DNA of 6,212 nucleotides from Flavobacteriales bacterium. Lineage in GTDB: Bacteria; Bacteroidota; Bacteroidia; Flavobacteriales_E; Vicingaceae. Positions within the stretch are counted from its first letter, which is position 1. Every line of letters begins with the position of its first letter. Location of the stretch: NCBI GenBank assembly GCA_016763135.1, contig JAESUI010000304.1, positions 1 through 6,212 of the forward strand, written 5' to 3'. The notes below the pieces were generated by a model that searched no databases, was not told the DNA's origin, and was given only the letters and a program-made list of their open reading frames with translations. Of this stretch, positions 1 through 6,080 are shown piece after piece. A program made the translations under genes and the position numbers.

Positions 1-106
1 CTTCATTTATGTACTTTCCACCATCAAAAAATGAGTCGGGAGTAACGTTTAGTATCCCCATAATAGTGGGTTCGTCTAAATTTAGCCCTTTCACTTTAAA
101 ATTCAT
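1..106 (-). CDS. folP: Dihydropteroate synthase, 5' end only
   Basis: This is the N-terminal part of dihydropteroate synthase, the cytoplasmic folate-pathway enzyme that joins 6-hydroxymethyl-7,8-dihydropterin diphosphate to p-aminobenzoate. The gene leaves the window at its left edge, so about 35 of the usual 270-280 residues are visible. The reverse complement reads the family signature IMGILNVTPDSFFDGG, the first pterin-binding strand and loop. I place the start at the ATG whose complement is at 104-106, giving a protein starting MNFKVKGLNL, because homologues have only about 12-15 residues before the signature. An in-frame ATG at 146-148 would add 14 polar residues (MQSSIETPQDTNKS) and leave only 11 bp before the divergent gene at 160. 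That start has no purine-rich site upstream, while the one at 106 has a weak AATAAG. The product is secure; the start is less so. Confidence 0.9.
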   Translation of the reverse strand, partial: MNFKVKGLNLDEPTIMGILNVTPDSFFDGGKYINE

Positions 107-148
107 TGACTTATTTGTATCTTGCGGGGTTTCAATAGATGATTGCAT

Positions 149-152
149 AAGG
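149..152 (+). promoter_or_regulatory. Ribosome binding site of the DUF1599 gene
   Basis: AAGG lies 7 bases before the ATG at 160. It is one of only two recognisable Shine-Dalgarno-like sites before a gene here, and it fixes the start at 160. It lies immediately outside the longer folP reading (start at 148), so with that start no room would remain for separate control of the two divergent genes. No convincing Bacteroidota promoter (TTTG spaced from TAnnTTTG) was found in 107-159. Confidence 0.55.
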
Positions 153-159
153 TAAATAT

Positions 160-705
160 ATGAGTAATACTTCTCAAGAATACGATTCGATAATAAAAAT
201 TTGTACTGACATTTTTACAAAAAAAATGAAAGATTATGGAAGCGCATGGAGAATCCTAAGGACAAGTTCATTAACAGATCAGATTTTTATCAAAGCAAAA
301 CCGATTAGAAGTATTGAGGAGAAAGGAATGAGTAAAGTTGATGAAGGAATAAGAACAGAATACATTGCCATTGTAAATTATTGTATTATGGCAATGGTTC
401 AATTGGAATTAGGAGAGAGTGAGAATACAGAATTACAAGAAGATGAATGTTTAACCCTTTATAATAAACATTTTTATGCTTCTAAGTCATTAATGGAGGA
501 TAAAAATCATGATTATGATGAAGCATGGAGAGATATGAGATTAAGTTCTTTAACGGATTTAATTTTAATGAAATTATTAAGAACAAAACAGATTGAAGAT
601 AACAATGGTAAAACATTAATATCCGAAGGAATAGATGCCAATTATGCAGACATATTAAATTATGCTGTGTTTGCATTAATCAAAATAGAAGAGGGAGTTA
701 AATAA
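160..705 (+). CDS. DUF1599 (Nmad1-like) protein with two tandem domain copies
   Basis: This is a 181-residue, probably cytoplasmic, all-helical protein with no signal peptide or membrane segment. It consists of two copies of one domain, about 8-86 and 101-179. Matching landmarks are DYGSAW (25-30) and DYDEAW (118-123), TSSLTD (35-40) and LSSLTD (128-133), then an EGI...Y...(V/L)NY block (62-74 and 156-168); the offset is 93-94 residues throughout. This pattern fits DUF1599, which Pfam to my knowledge now calls nucleotide modification associated domain 1. The family name comes from genomic association; I know of no proven reaction. It is divergent from folP and first in the apparent operon ending in tpiA, so a folate- or nucleotide-linked role is possible but only inferred. 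The start is supported by AAGG 7 bases upstream. Family assignment is fairly secure, function is unknown. Confidence 0.85.
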   Translation: MSNTSQEYDSIIKICTDIFTKKMKDYGSAWRILRTSSLTDQIFIKAKPIRSIEEKGMSKVDEGIRTEYIAIVNYCIMAMVQLELGESENTELQEDECLTLYNKHFYASKSLMEDKNHDYDEAWRDMRLSSLTDLILMKLLRTKQIEDNNGKTLISEGIDANYADILNYAVFALIKIEEGVK

Positions 706-729
706 CTGTTAAACGAAAAGTAGCAAGCT

Positions 730-760
730 AAATTTAGGTCTAAATTTGATTTAAATTTAA
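730..760. repeat. AT-rich palindromic cluster with three AAATTT copies
   Basis: The 54-bp gap before the DoxX-like gene contains AAATTTAG-GT-CTAAATTT (730-747), a perfect 8-bp inverted repeat, followed by the self-complementary TTAAATTTAA (751-760). AAATTT occurs at 730, 742 and 753, spaced 12 and 11 bp, about one helical turn. The TAAATTTG at 741-748 also fits the Bacteroidota -7 consensus TAnnTTTG, but no TTTG-like -33 element sits about 19 bp upstream, and a start so close to the ATG would give almost no leader. It could be an operator, a weak internal promoter or a short mRNA hairpin; an AT-rich genome also yields such motifs by chance. Confidence 0.4.
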
Positions 761-2322
761 TGATTATGAAAATTTTAGTCTACATATCAAGAATATTTGT
801 TGGAGCGTTGTTCATCGTTTCGGGATTAATAAAAGCCAACGATACTTTAGGCTTTAGCTACAAGTTAGAGGAGTATTTCGAAAACGGAGCATTAGCATAC
901 CGTATGAGAGATTGGTTTGGCTGGGATTCTTTTTCTCTAGAGTTTTTTATAGAGTATGCTTTGTTACTTGCAGTAATAATGTGTGCTGCAGAAATTATTT
1001 TAGGTTTTGCTATTCTGTTCGGAACAAAAATAAAATTTGCTGTATTTTCTTTACTTGGGTTAACCATCATGTTTTTCTTTTTAACGCTCCACACAGCTAC
1101 TTGTGATCCTTTTGCGAGTTATGATGAAGTGACAGCCGTTGAAGTTGATTCTCCAGAACATATTCGTTTCACGAATAGAATGGAGGAGAATACAAAAATT
1201 ACAATTAGAGAAGAAACTGCTAAAGAAGTAATTTTTGTTGAAGAAATGCCTGTTCAATGTGTAACAGATTGTGGTTGTTTTGGTGATGCAATGAAAGGTT
1301 CTTTAGGTAGAAGTCTTACGCCATGGGAGTCGTGGACAAAAGATTTGATTCTAATGATGTTTTTAATTCCAATTTTCTTATTTAGAAATAGAATTAAGAT
1401 TAACGTTGCTAAAGAAGATTTAATAATAGGAATATCTTCTCTCGTTTTTGTTGGAATTCTTTCTTGGGTTTTTGATTGGTATTTTCCAATACTATTTTTT
1501 AGCGTAGGCTATCTTGGTTATTACGGAACCAAACGTTTGCTTTTCAATACAGTAATGAGGTGGATTCCAATTGGAGTGGTTACCATAATAACGCTAGTAT
1601 TTATCTACTATACACTTAACCATTTACCAATAAGAGATTATAGAGCCTATGCTGTTGATAAAAGTATTCCAGAGCAAATGGTATTACCAGAAGGAGCTGT
1701 TCCTGATTTATTCTCTAATGTTTTCACATATAAAGATACCGTTTCTGGAAAAGTTGTAGATTTTTATGATACCAATGGAGATACAGGAGAGAAGCTAGGC
1801 TATTACATTAAAGAAGAGCTTGCAGATACTTTTAGATTAATGAGTGATGCTGAGATTCCGTGGAATATCCCAACATATATATTTGTTGATCGAATAACGG
1901 AATTAGTTAAAGCGGGTGATAAAACTCCTATTACTGATTTTACGATAACTTCAATGGAGGATGGTAATGATTATTCTGCAGATTATTTTAATGAAGAAGG
2001 ATACATTTTTATGTTTGTAGCTTATGATATAAATAAAACAGATGAGGCTTCATTGAAAAAGATTAATACTTTTGTCGATCAAAGTGGTGCAGATGGAAAT
2101 TATTTTATTGGATTAACATCTTCTCTCTATGATGATGTGGAAGACTTTAGACATAAAAATCAAACACCATTTGATTTTTATAGTTGCGATGCTATTACAT
2201 TGAAAACAATAATTAGGGCAAATCCTGGTATTGTGTTAATGAAAAAAGGTAATATTTTGGGTAAATGGAATATGAGTGATTTACCTGATTATAAGGATGT
2301 TAAAATAGATTATTTAAAGTAA
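760..2322 (+). CDS. DoxX-like membrane protein with thioredoxin-like C-terminal domain (BT_3928 family)
   Basis: This 520-residue inner-membrane protein resembles the Bacteroidota family named BT_3928. The N-terminal half is DoxX/MauE-like: a first helix (about 5-25) followed by SGLIKANDTLGFSYK, then helices near 62-87 and 90-112, with more at about 196-208, 221-237, 241-256 and 266-286. A loop carries TCDPF (Cys115) and CVTDCGCFGD (Cys167, Cys171, Cys173), followed by LTPWESWTKD, the best family marker. After HLPIRDYRAY (288-297) comes a soluble region to the C-terminus that looks thioredoxin-like: a strand-rich core (415-450) and FYSCDAITLKT then NPG (488-490), where the cis-Pro loop would be. 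There is no CxxC there, only Cys476. DoxX relatives are linked to quinone or thiol redox work, so a redox role is inferred, not shown. The start may be the second ATG at 766. The neighbouring permease follows after 9 bp. Confidence 0.85.
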   Translation: MIMKILVYISRIFVGALFIVSGLIKANDTLGFSYKLEEYFENGALAYRMRDWFGWDSFSLEFFIEYALLLAVIMCAAEIILGFAILFGTKIKFAVFSLLGLTIMFFFLTLHTATCDPFASYDEVTAVEVDSPEHIRFTNRMEENTKITIREETAKEVIFVEEMPVQCVTDCGCFGDAMKGSLGRSLTPWESWTKDLILMMFLIPIFLFRNRIKINVAKEDLIIGISSLVFVGILSWVFDWYFPILFFSVGYLGYYGTKRLLFNTVMRWIPIGVVTIITLVFIYYTLNHLPIRDYRAYAVDKSIPEQMVLPEGAVPDLFSNVFTYKDTVSGKVVDFYDTNGDTGEKLGYYIKEELADTFRLMSDAEIPWNIPTYIFVDRITELVKAGDKTPITDFTITSMEDGNDYSADYFNEEGYIFMFVAYDINKTDEASLKKINTFVDQSGADGNYFIGLTSSLYDDVEDFRHKNQTPFDFYSCDAITLKTIIRANPGIVLMKKGNILGKWNMSDLPDYKDVKIDYLK

Positions 2323-2331
2323 AATATTGAT

Positions 2332-3408
2332 TTGATACAATTTATTGCAAAAAGAATAATGTACGGTTTTTTAGTGCTCGCAGGAGTAGTAACTGTTGTA
2401 TTTTTACTTTTTAATGTATTGCCAGGAGATCCTGCGAGGATGTTAATGGGTCAAAGGGCAGATGCAGAATCTTTAAAAATTATTCAGAAAGATTTAGGGT
2501 TGGATCAACCATTATCTAGGCAATTTGTAATGTTTTTAAATGATTTATCTCCAATTTCATTTCATGACACTGATTCCGAACATTATTTATATTTAGATGA
2601 CGAAAAGTACAGTTATTCAGAAATGTTTAAATATGGGGCATCAAGTGTAGCTGTTGTTAAATACCCATACCTAAGGAGGTCATACATAACAAAGCGTAAG
2701 GTTTCGGAAACATTAATGGATTTTATGTTGGAAACACTTATTTTAGCTCTTACTTCGATTGTTATTGCCGCACTTTTAGGTGTGCTATTTGGTATTATTG
2801 GGGCGCTTAGAAAAGATTCTTGGGTGGATAGATTGTTGTTGTTTATTTCAATTTTAGGGATGTCAGTTCCCTCTTTCTTTTCAGCGATGCTTATATCTTG
2901 GCTGTTTGGATATGTATTAACAGAGTATACTGGTCTAGATATGACAGGAACTTTGTTTGAATATGATGATTTAGGGAATGGTGAGATGATTATGTTGAGT
3001 AATTTAATACTACCTGCTTTAACATTAGGAATACGACCTGTTTCAGCTATTATGCAGTTAACCAGAAGTTCTATGCTGGATGTGATGTCGCAAGACTATA
3101 TTAGAACGGCTAGTGCTAAAGGATTGAAATTCAGAGTAGTGGTAATAAAACATGCACTAAAAAATGCGCTTAATCCAGTAGTAACAGCTATTTCAGGAAT
3201 GTTTGCTAGTCTATTGGCTGGAGCATTGTTTGTAGAGTGGATATTTGGTTGGAAAGGAATAGGTTGGGTGTTGTTTGATTCTTTAATGAAACATGATTTA
3301 CCAATTGTAATGGGAGGAGTATTGTTAACAGCGACTATATTTGTTGTTATAAATATTTTAGTAGATATCACCTATGGAATACTTGATCCACGAGTAAGAG
3401 TAAAATAG
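2332..3408 (+). CDS. DppB/OppB-type ABC transporter permease (TTG start)
   Basis: A 358-residue inner-membrane permease of the type that forms half of the channel in peptide/nickel ABC importers. The N-terminus has one helix (about 9-27) and the family signature LPGDPARMLMGQRA, then LGLDQPLSRQF. Helices follow near 131-157, 166-196, 222-240, 283-305 and 325-348. The ATPase-contacting EAA-type loop is YIRTASAKGLKFR (256-268, invariant Gly264) followed by KNALNPVV, and the protein ends ILDPRVRVK, as usual. A segment of roughly 60 residues (70-130, with KYPYLRRSY at 110-118) between helix 1 and helix 2 is acidic and aromatic, and longer than in the E. coli proteins. TTG at 2332 is the only workable start: the first in-frame ATG (2359) would cut the first helix region. 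No partner permease, ATPase or substrate-binding protein is in the window, so the substrate is unknown. Confidence 0.92.
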   Translation: MIQFIAKRIMYGFLVLAGVVTVVFLLFNVLPGDPARMLMGQRADAESLKIIQKDLGLDQPLSRQFVMFLNDLSPISFHDTDSEHYLYLDDEKYSYSEMFKYGASSVAVVKYPYLRRSYITKRKVSETLMDFMLETLILALTSIVIAALLGVLFGIIGALRKDSWVDRLLLFISILGMSVPSFFSAMLISWLFGYVLTEYTGLDMTGTLFEYDDLGNGEMIMLSNLILPALTLGIRPVSAIMQLTRSSMLDVMSQDYIRTASAKGLKFRVVVIKHALKNALNPVVTAISGMFASLLAGALFVEWIFGWKGIGWVLFDSLMKHDLPIVMGGVLLTATIFVVINILVDITYGILDPRVRVK

Positions 3409-3415
3409 ATTAATA

Positions 3416-4168
3416 ATGAGGAAGAAAATCGTTGCTGGTAATTGGAAAATGAATAAATCCCATGATGAAGCTATTGAATTAATTCAAAGTATTGCTGCAT
3501 CTTCTTATGAAGAGTCTATTCATCTTATTGTGTTTCCTCCGACAGTTTATGTTTCTGAAATCACTAAAATCACTGCTTCAACTGAAATAAGTGTTGGAGT
3601 TCAAAATTCATCTCAATATGATGCGGGAGCTTATACCGGAGAGGTTTCTTCATCAATGATAAAATCCATTGGAGCAGAGTATGCGCTTGTTGGACATTCT
3701 GAGAGAAGAGAATATTTTAATGAGCAAAATGATGAATTAGCACAGAAAGTTAATCAGCTCTTAAGTGATGGTTTAACTCCTGTATATTGTTGTGGAGAAG
3801 TGTTAAAAGAAAGAGAGGATGAGAATCATTTTAACATTATTAAAAATCAGATAGAGGAAGGAGTGTTTCATTTAAATGAAAATCAGATTCAAAATTGCAT
3901 ATTAGCTTATGAACCTGTGTGGGCTATAGGAACAGGTGTTACTGCAAGTTCTGGTCAGGCGCAAGAGATGCATCAATTTATTAGGAGTTTGTTAGTAGAA
4001 AAATATGGTATTGATGTGGCTGATTCTATTTCTATTCTATATGGAGGAAGTTGTAAGCCGAGTAACGCTAAAGAGTTGTTTGGAAATCCAGATGTAGATG
4101 GAGGTTTGATAGGCGGAGCTTCTTTGGTCGCTGAAGATTTTATAGCAATTGCAAATTCATTTGGTTAG
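3416..4168 (+). CDS. tpiA: Triose-phosphate isomerase
   Basis: A complete 250-residue cytoplasmic glycolytic enzyme that interconverts dihydroxyacetone phosphate and glyceraldehyde 3-phosphate. The length is normal for a bacterial TIM barrel. All catalytic parts are present: GNWKMN with Asn9 and Lys11, VGHSERR with the electrophile His94, AYEPVWAIGTG with the base Glu166 followed by the flexible phosphate-gripping loop 6, and the phosphate-binding glycines in YGGS (209-212) and GLIGGASL (230-237). No key residue is missing. The ATG at 3416 is 7 bp after the permease stop and has no clear Shine-Dalgarno site, which is normal in Bacteroidota. It is the last gene of the apparent plus-strand operon and is followed by an inverted repeat at 4177-4199. 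Co-transcription with the membrane proteins upstream is inferred from spacing only. Confidence 0.98.
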   Translation: MRKKIVAGNWKMNKSHDEAIELIQSIAASSYEESIHLIVFPPTVYVSEITKITASTEISVGVQNSSQYDAGAYTGEVSSSMIKSIGAEYALVGHSERREYFNEQNDELAQKVNQLLSDGLTPVYCCGEVLKEREDENHFNIIKNQIEEGVFHLNENQIQNCILAYEPVWAIGTGVTASSGQAQEMHQFIRSLLVEKYGIDVADSISILYGGSCKPSNAKELFGNPDVDGGLIGGASLVAEDFIAIANSFG

Positions 4169-4176
4169 CCTTTTTA

Positions 4177-4199
4177 TTTTATGGATTTTCTCCATAAAA
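4177..4199 (+). terminator. Inverted repeat after tpiA, possible transcript end
   Basis: TTTTATGGA, loop TTTTC, TCCATAAAA form a perfect 9-bp stem with a 5-base loop, starting 8 bases after the tpiA stop. Its place at the operon end suggests a terminator or a 3'-end stabilising hairpin. It is not a classic intrinsic terminator: the stem is AT-rich with only 2 G-C pairs, and the T-tract lies on the 5' side instead of after the stem. Read on the minus strand, the hairpin is followed by AAAATAAAAAGG, also without a T-run. Confidence 0.4.
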
Positions 4200-4211
4200 A
4201 CATCTTAACAA

Positions 4212-4219
4212 TAACTTTG
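4212..4219 (+). promoter_or_regulatory. Candidate -7 promoter element for the repeat-protein gene
   Basis: TAACTTTG matches the Bacteroidota -7 consensus TAnnTTTG exactly and lies in the gap between tpiA and the exported repeat protein. A start point about 7 bases downstream would give a leader of roughly 110 bases. The -33 element is weak: only a T-rich stretch (4186-4190) is near the right distance, inside the tpiA hairpin. A second, poorer match is TAGATTTA at 4289-4296. The rest of 4169-4331 is AT-rich with no ORF or RNA gene that I can recognise. Confidence 0.3.
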
Positions 4220-4328
4220 TTTATCGCATAACAATTAGATTGCATTTTCGTTTAAAAATGTAGGAGTATTATTTTGTTTGATTTATAATAGATTTAAGTA
4301 TGGAATTGCGATATTTGTTAGTTAACTC

Positions 4329-4332
4329 AAGG
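4329..4332 (+). promoter_or_regulatory. Ribosome binding site deciding among three start codons
   Basis: AAGG lies just before three consecutive possible start codons in the same frame: GTG (4332), TTG (4335) and GTG (4338). The site overlaps the first, is 2 bases from the second and 5 bases from the third, so GTG at 4338 is favoured. Confidence 0.4.
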
Positions 4333-4337
4333 TGTTG

Positions 4338-6080
4338 GTGAGAAAAATATTCACATATCGATTAATTTGTTTTGCTATTGTATGCATATTTATGTTGCAA
4401 TCGCAAGTTTCTGTTGCCCAATGGACTTTGGATGTGATGGGGACAGTGAAAAAAGAAGAGAATAAAAAACGAATGGAAGGAGCAACCATTACGATAAAGA
4501 GAAATGGTTCCGTATGGAAAACAGTAACTTCTCCTGCTAATGGTAAATTTCAACTTCGATTGCTTCCTAATGCTGTTTATGTAATCGAATTTTCTAAACC
4601 TGGTCATGTTACAAAAAGAATAGAGATGTCAACAAGGAATGTTCCTCCAGATGACGCAAAATATGGTTTTGACTTTCCTATGGAGATGGTTTTATTTGAA
4701 GAAATGGATGGTTTGGATGTTTCTATTTTAAATAAGCCTATTGCTAAAGTGGCATTTAATCCTGAAACAGGATATATGGATTATGATCCAGCTTACACCA
4801 AGTCTATAAAAAAAGAATTAGATCGTCTAAAAAAGGAATTAGCTGAAAGATTAAAGGCTGAAGAGGCTAATAGGAAAGCAAATCAAAAAGACTATGATGC
4901 AGCAATTGCTGCGGCTGATAAAGCCTATAATGCTGAAAAATGGGCTGAAGCAAAACCTTTTTATGAAAAGGCACTTAATATTTTTCCAAAAGAAACCTAT
5001 CCAGATTTCCAATTAGGAGACATATCTGATAAGTTGGCTGGTTTAGAAGCAGCAAATAAGAAATACAATGCAGCTATAGAACGAGCAGATAAAGCTTTTA
5101 CTGAACGAGATTGGGTTAAAGCAACAACTAACTATGAAAATGCTTTAGCATTAAAAGATCAAGAACAGTATCCTAAGGATAAGATAAAAGAAATTAAAGA
5201 TATTCAGTCAAATGAGAAGAAGGTAACTAAAGAATATAATGAGGCCATTGCTTTGGCAGATCAATATTTGTTAAACAAGAAGTATGAAGATTCAAAAACG
5301 GAATATCAAAAAGCTTCTATGCTTAAATCTTATGAAGAATACCCTAAAGATAAAATCAAAGAAATTGATACCTTATTGGCCGAGCTAGCCAAAAAAGATA
5401 AAGATTATAATGATTTGATAGCACAAGCAGACAGCGATTTTGGAGCTAAAGAATATCAGAAGTCTATCGATACATACAGTAAAGCTTTAGATTTTAAACC
5501 AGAGGAGCAATACCCAAAAGGAAAGATTGATGAAGCTAAAAGGTTAATGATAGAGTTGAAACGTATAGAAGAGGATTATAATAATTTTATTACAGCTGCT
5601 GATGCTTCATTTACAAGTAAAGATTATAAAAATGCTCAACTTAATTATGAGGGAGCTTCAAAATTAAAAGGAGAAGAGCAATATCCTAAAGATAAACTAT
5701 TAGAAATAATCTCAATATTAGAAGCGGCAAATAAACTAGAGGATGAGTATGCTAATTACATTAAAACAGGAGATAAAGCAATAAGTTCAAAAGATTATGA
5801 AGGAGCCAAAAGTGCTTTTGAAAGTGCATTAGCGTTAAAAGATCAAGAGCAATATCCAAAAGATAAGCTGTCAGAAATAGAAGGATTATTAGCGAGTTTA
5901 GCAAAACAAAAAGAACTAGATGAACAGTATCAAAAACTAATAACTAGTGCTGACAAACTGCTAGAAGATAAAAATTATGAAGTAGCGAAAGGAAAATATA
6001 CCGAAGCTTTAGGAATTAAAAGTGAAGAGCAGTATCCAAAAGATAAACTCACTGAAATTGAGGGCTTATTAGCAGGTTAG
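4338..6080 (+). CDS. Exported protein: carboxypeptidase-regulatory-like domain plus 57-residue TPR-like repeats
   Basis: This frame encodes 580 residues from GTG 4338. I do not recognise a named gene. An N-terminal signal peptide (1-28: RK, a hydrophobic core around 9-22, likely cleavage after VAQ) directs export. Residues about 31-101 look like a carboxypeptidase-regulatory/CNA-B-type beta sandwich: VMGTVKKEEN, GATITIKRNG, GKFQLRLLPN and YVIEFSKPGHVTKRI are typical. A charged helical linker (about 155-185) follows. Then come seven helical repeats starting at Tyr186, 243, 300, 357, 414, 471 and 531; each has IxxAD, KxYxxAKxxYxxAL and EQYPKDK-xEI, resembling one TPR hairpin plus a third helix. 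Such proteins usually act as periplasmic or surface scaffolds, an inference here. The stop at 6078-6080 interrupts a repeat array that continues in the -1 frame, so the frame is probably broken or misread. Starts at 4332 or 4335 are possible. Confidence 0.85.
   Translation: MRKIFTYRLICFAIVCIFMLQSQVSVAQWTLDVMGTVKKEENKKRMEGATITIKRNGSVWKTVTSPANGKFQLRLLPNAVYVIEFSKPGHVTKRIEMSTRNVPPDDAKYGFDFPMEMVLFEEMDGLDVSILNKPIAKVAFNPETGYMDYDPAYTKSIKKELDRLKKELAERLKAEEANRKANQKDYDAAIAAADKAYNAEKWAEAKPFYEKALNIFPKETYPDFQLGDISDKLAGLEAANKKYNAAIERADKAFTERDWVKATTNYENALALKDQEQYPKDKIKEIKDIQSNEKKVTKEYNEAIALADQYLLNKKYEDSKTEYQKASMLKSYEEYPKDKIKEIDTLLAELAKKDKDYNDLIAQADSDFGAKEYQKSIDTYSKALDFKPEEQYPKGKIDEAKRLMIELKRIEEDYNNFITAADASFTSKDYKNAQLNYEGASKLKGEEQYPKDKLLEIISILEAANKLEDEYANYIKTGDKAISSKDYEGAKSAFESALALKDQEQYPKDKLSEIEGLLASLAKQKELDEQYQKLITSADKLLEDKNYEVAKGKYTEALGIKSEEQYPKDKLTEIEGLLAG

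Noticed and set aside
482..676. 64-codon minus-strand ORF inside the DUF1599 gene
   Set aside because: It lies fully opposite a well-supported gene, has no recognisable domain, and is explained by AT-rich antisense coding.
858..1106. Minus-strand (858-1094) and plus-strand (912-1106) ORFs inside the DoxX-like gene
   Set aside because: Both overlap the membrane-helix coding of a convincing gene in other frames and show no family features.
3096..3371. 91-codon minus-strand ORF opposite the permease
   Set aside because: It is antisense to the conserved EAA-loop and last helices of the permease; its composition mirrors that gene and it has no start signal.
4169..4331. Possible small RNA or riboswitch in the gap after tpiA
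   Set aside because: Apart from the 9-bp inverted repeat and a promoter-like octamer, no conserved aptamer-like structure or GC-rich helix is visible.
4362..4607. 81-codon minus-strand ORF opposite the signal peptide and beta-sandwich coding
   Set aside because: It is a shadow of the plus-strand gene and resembles no protein family.
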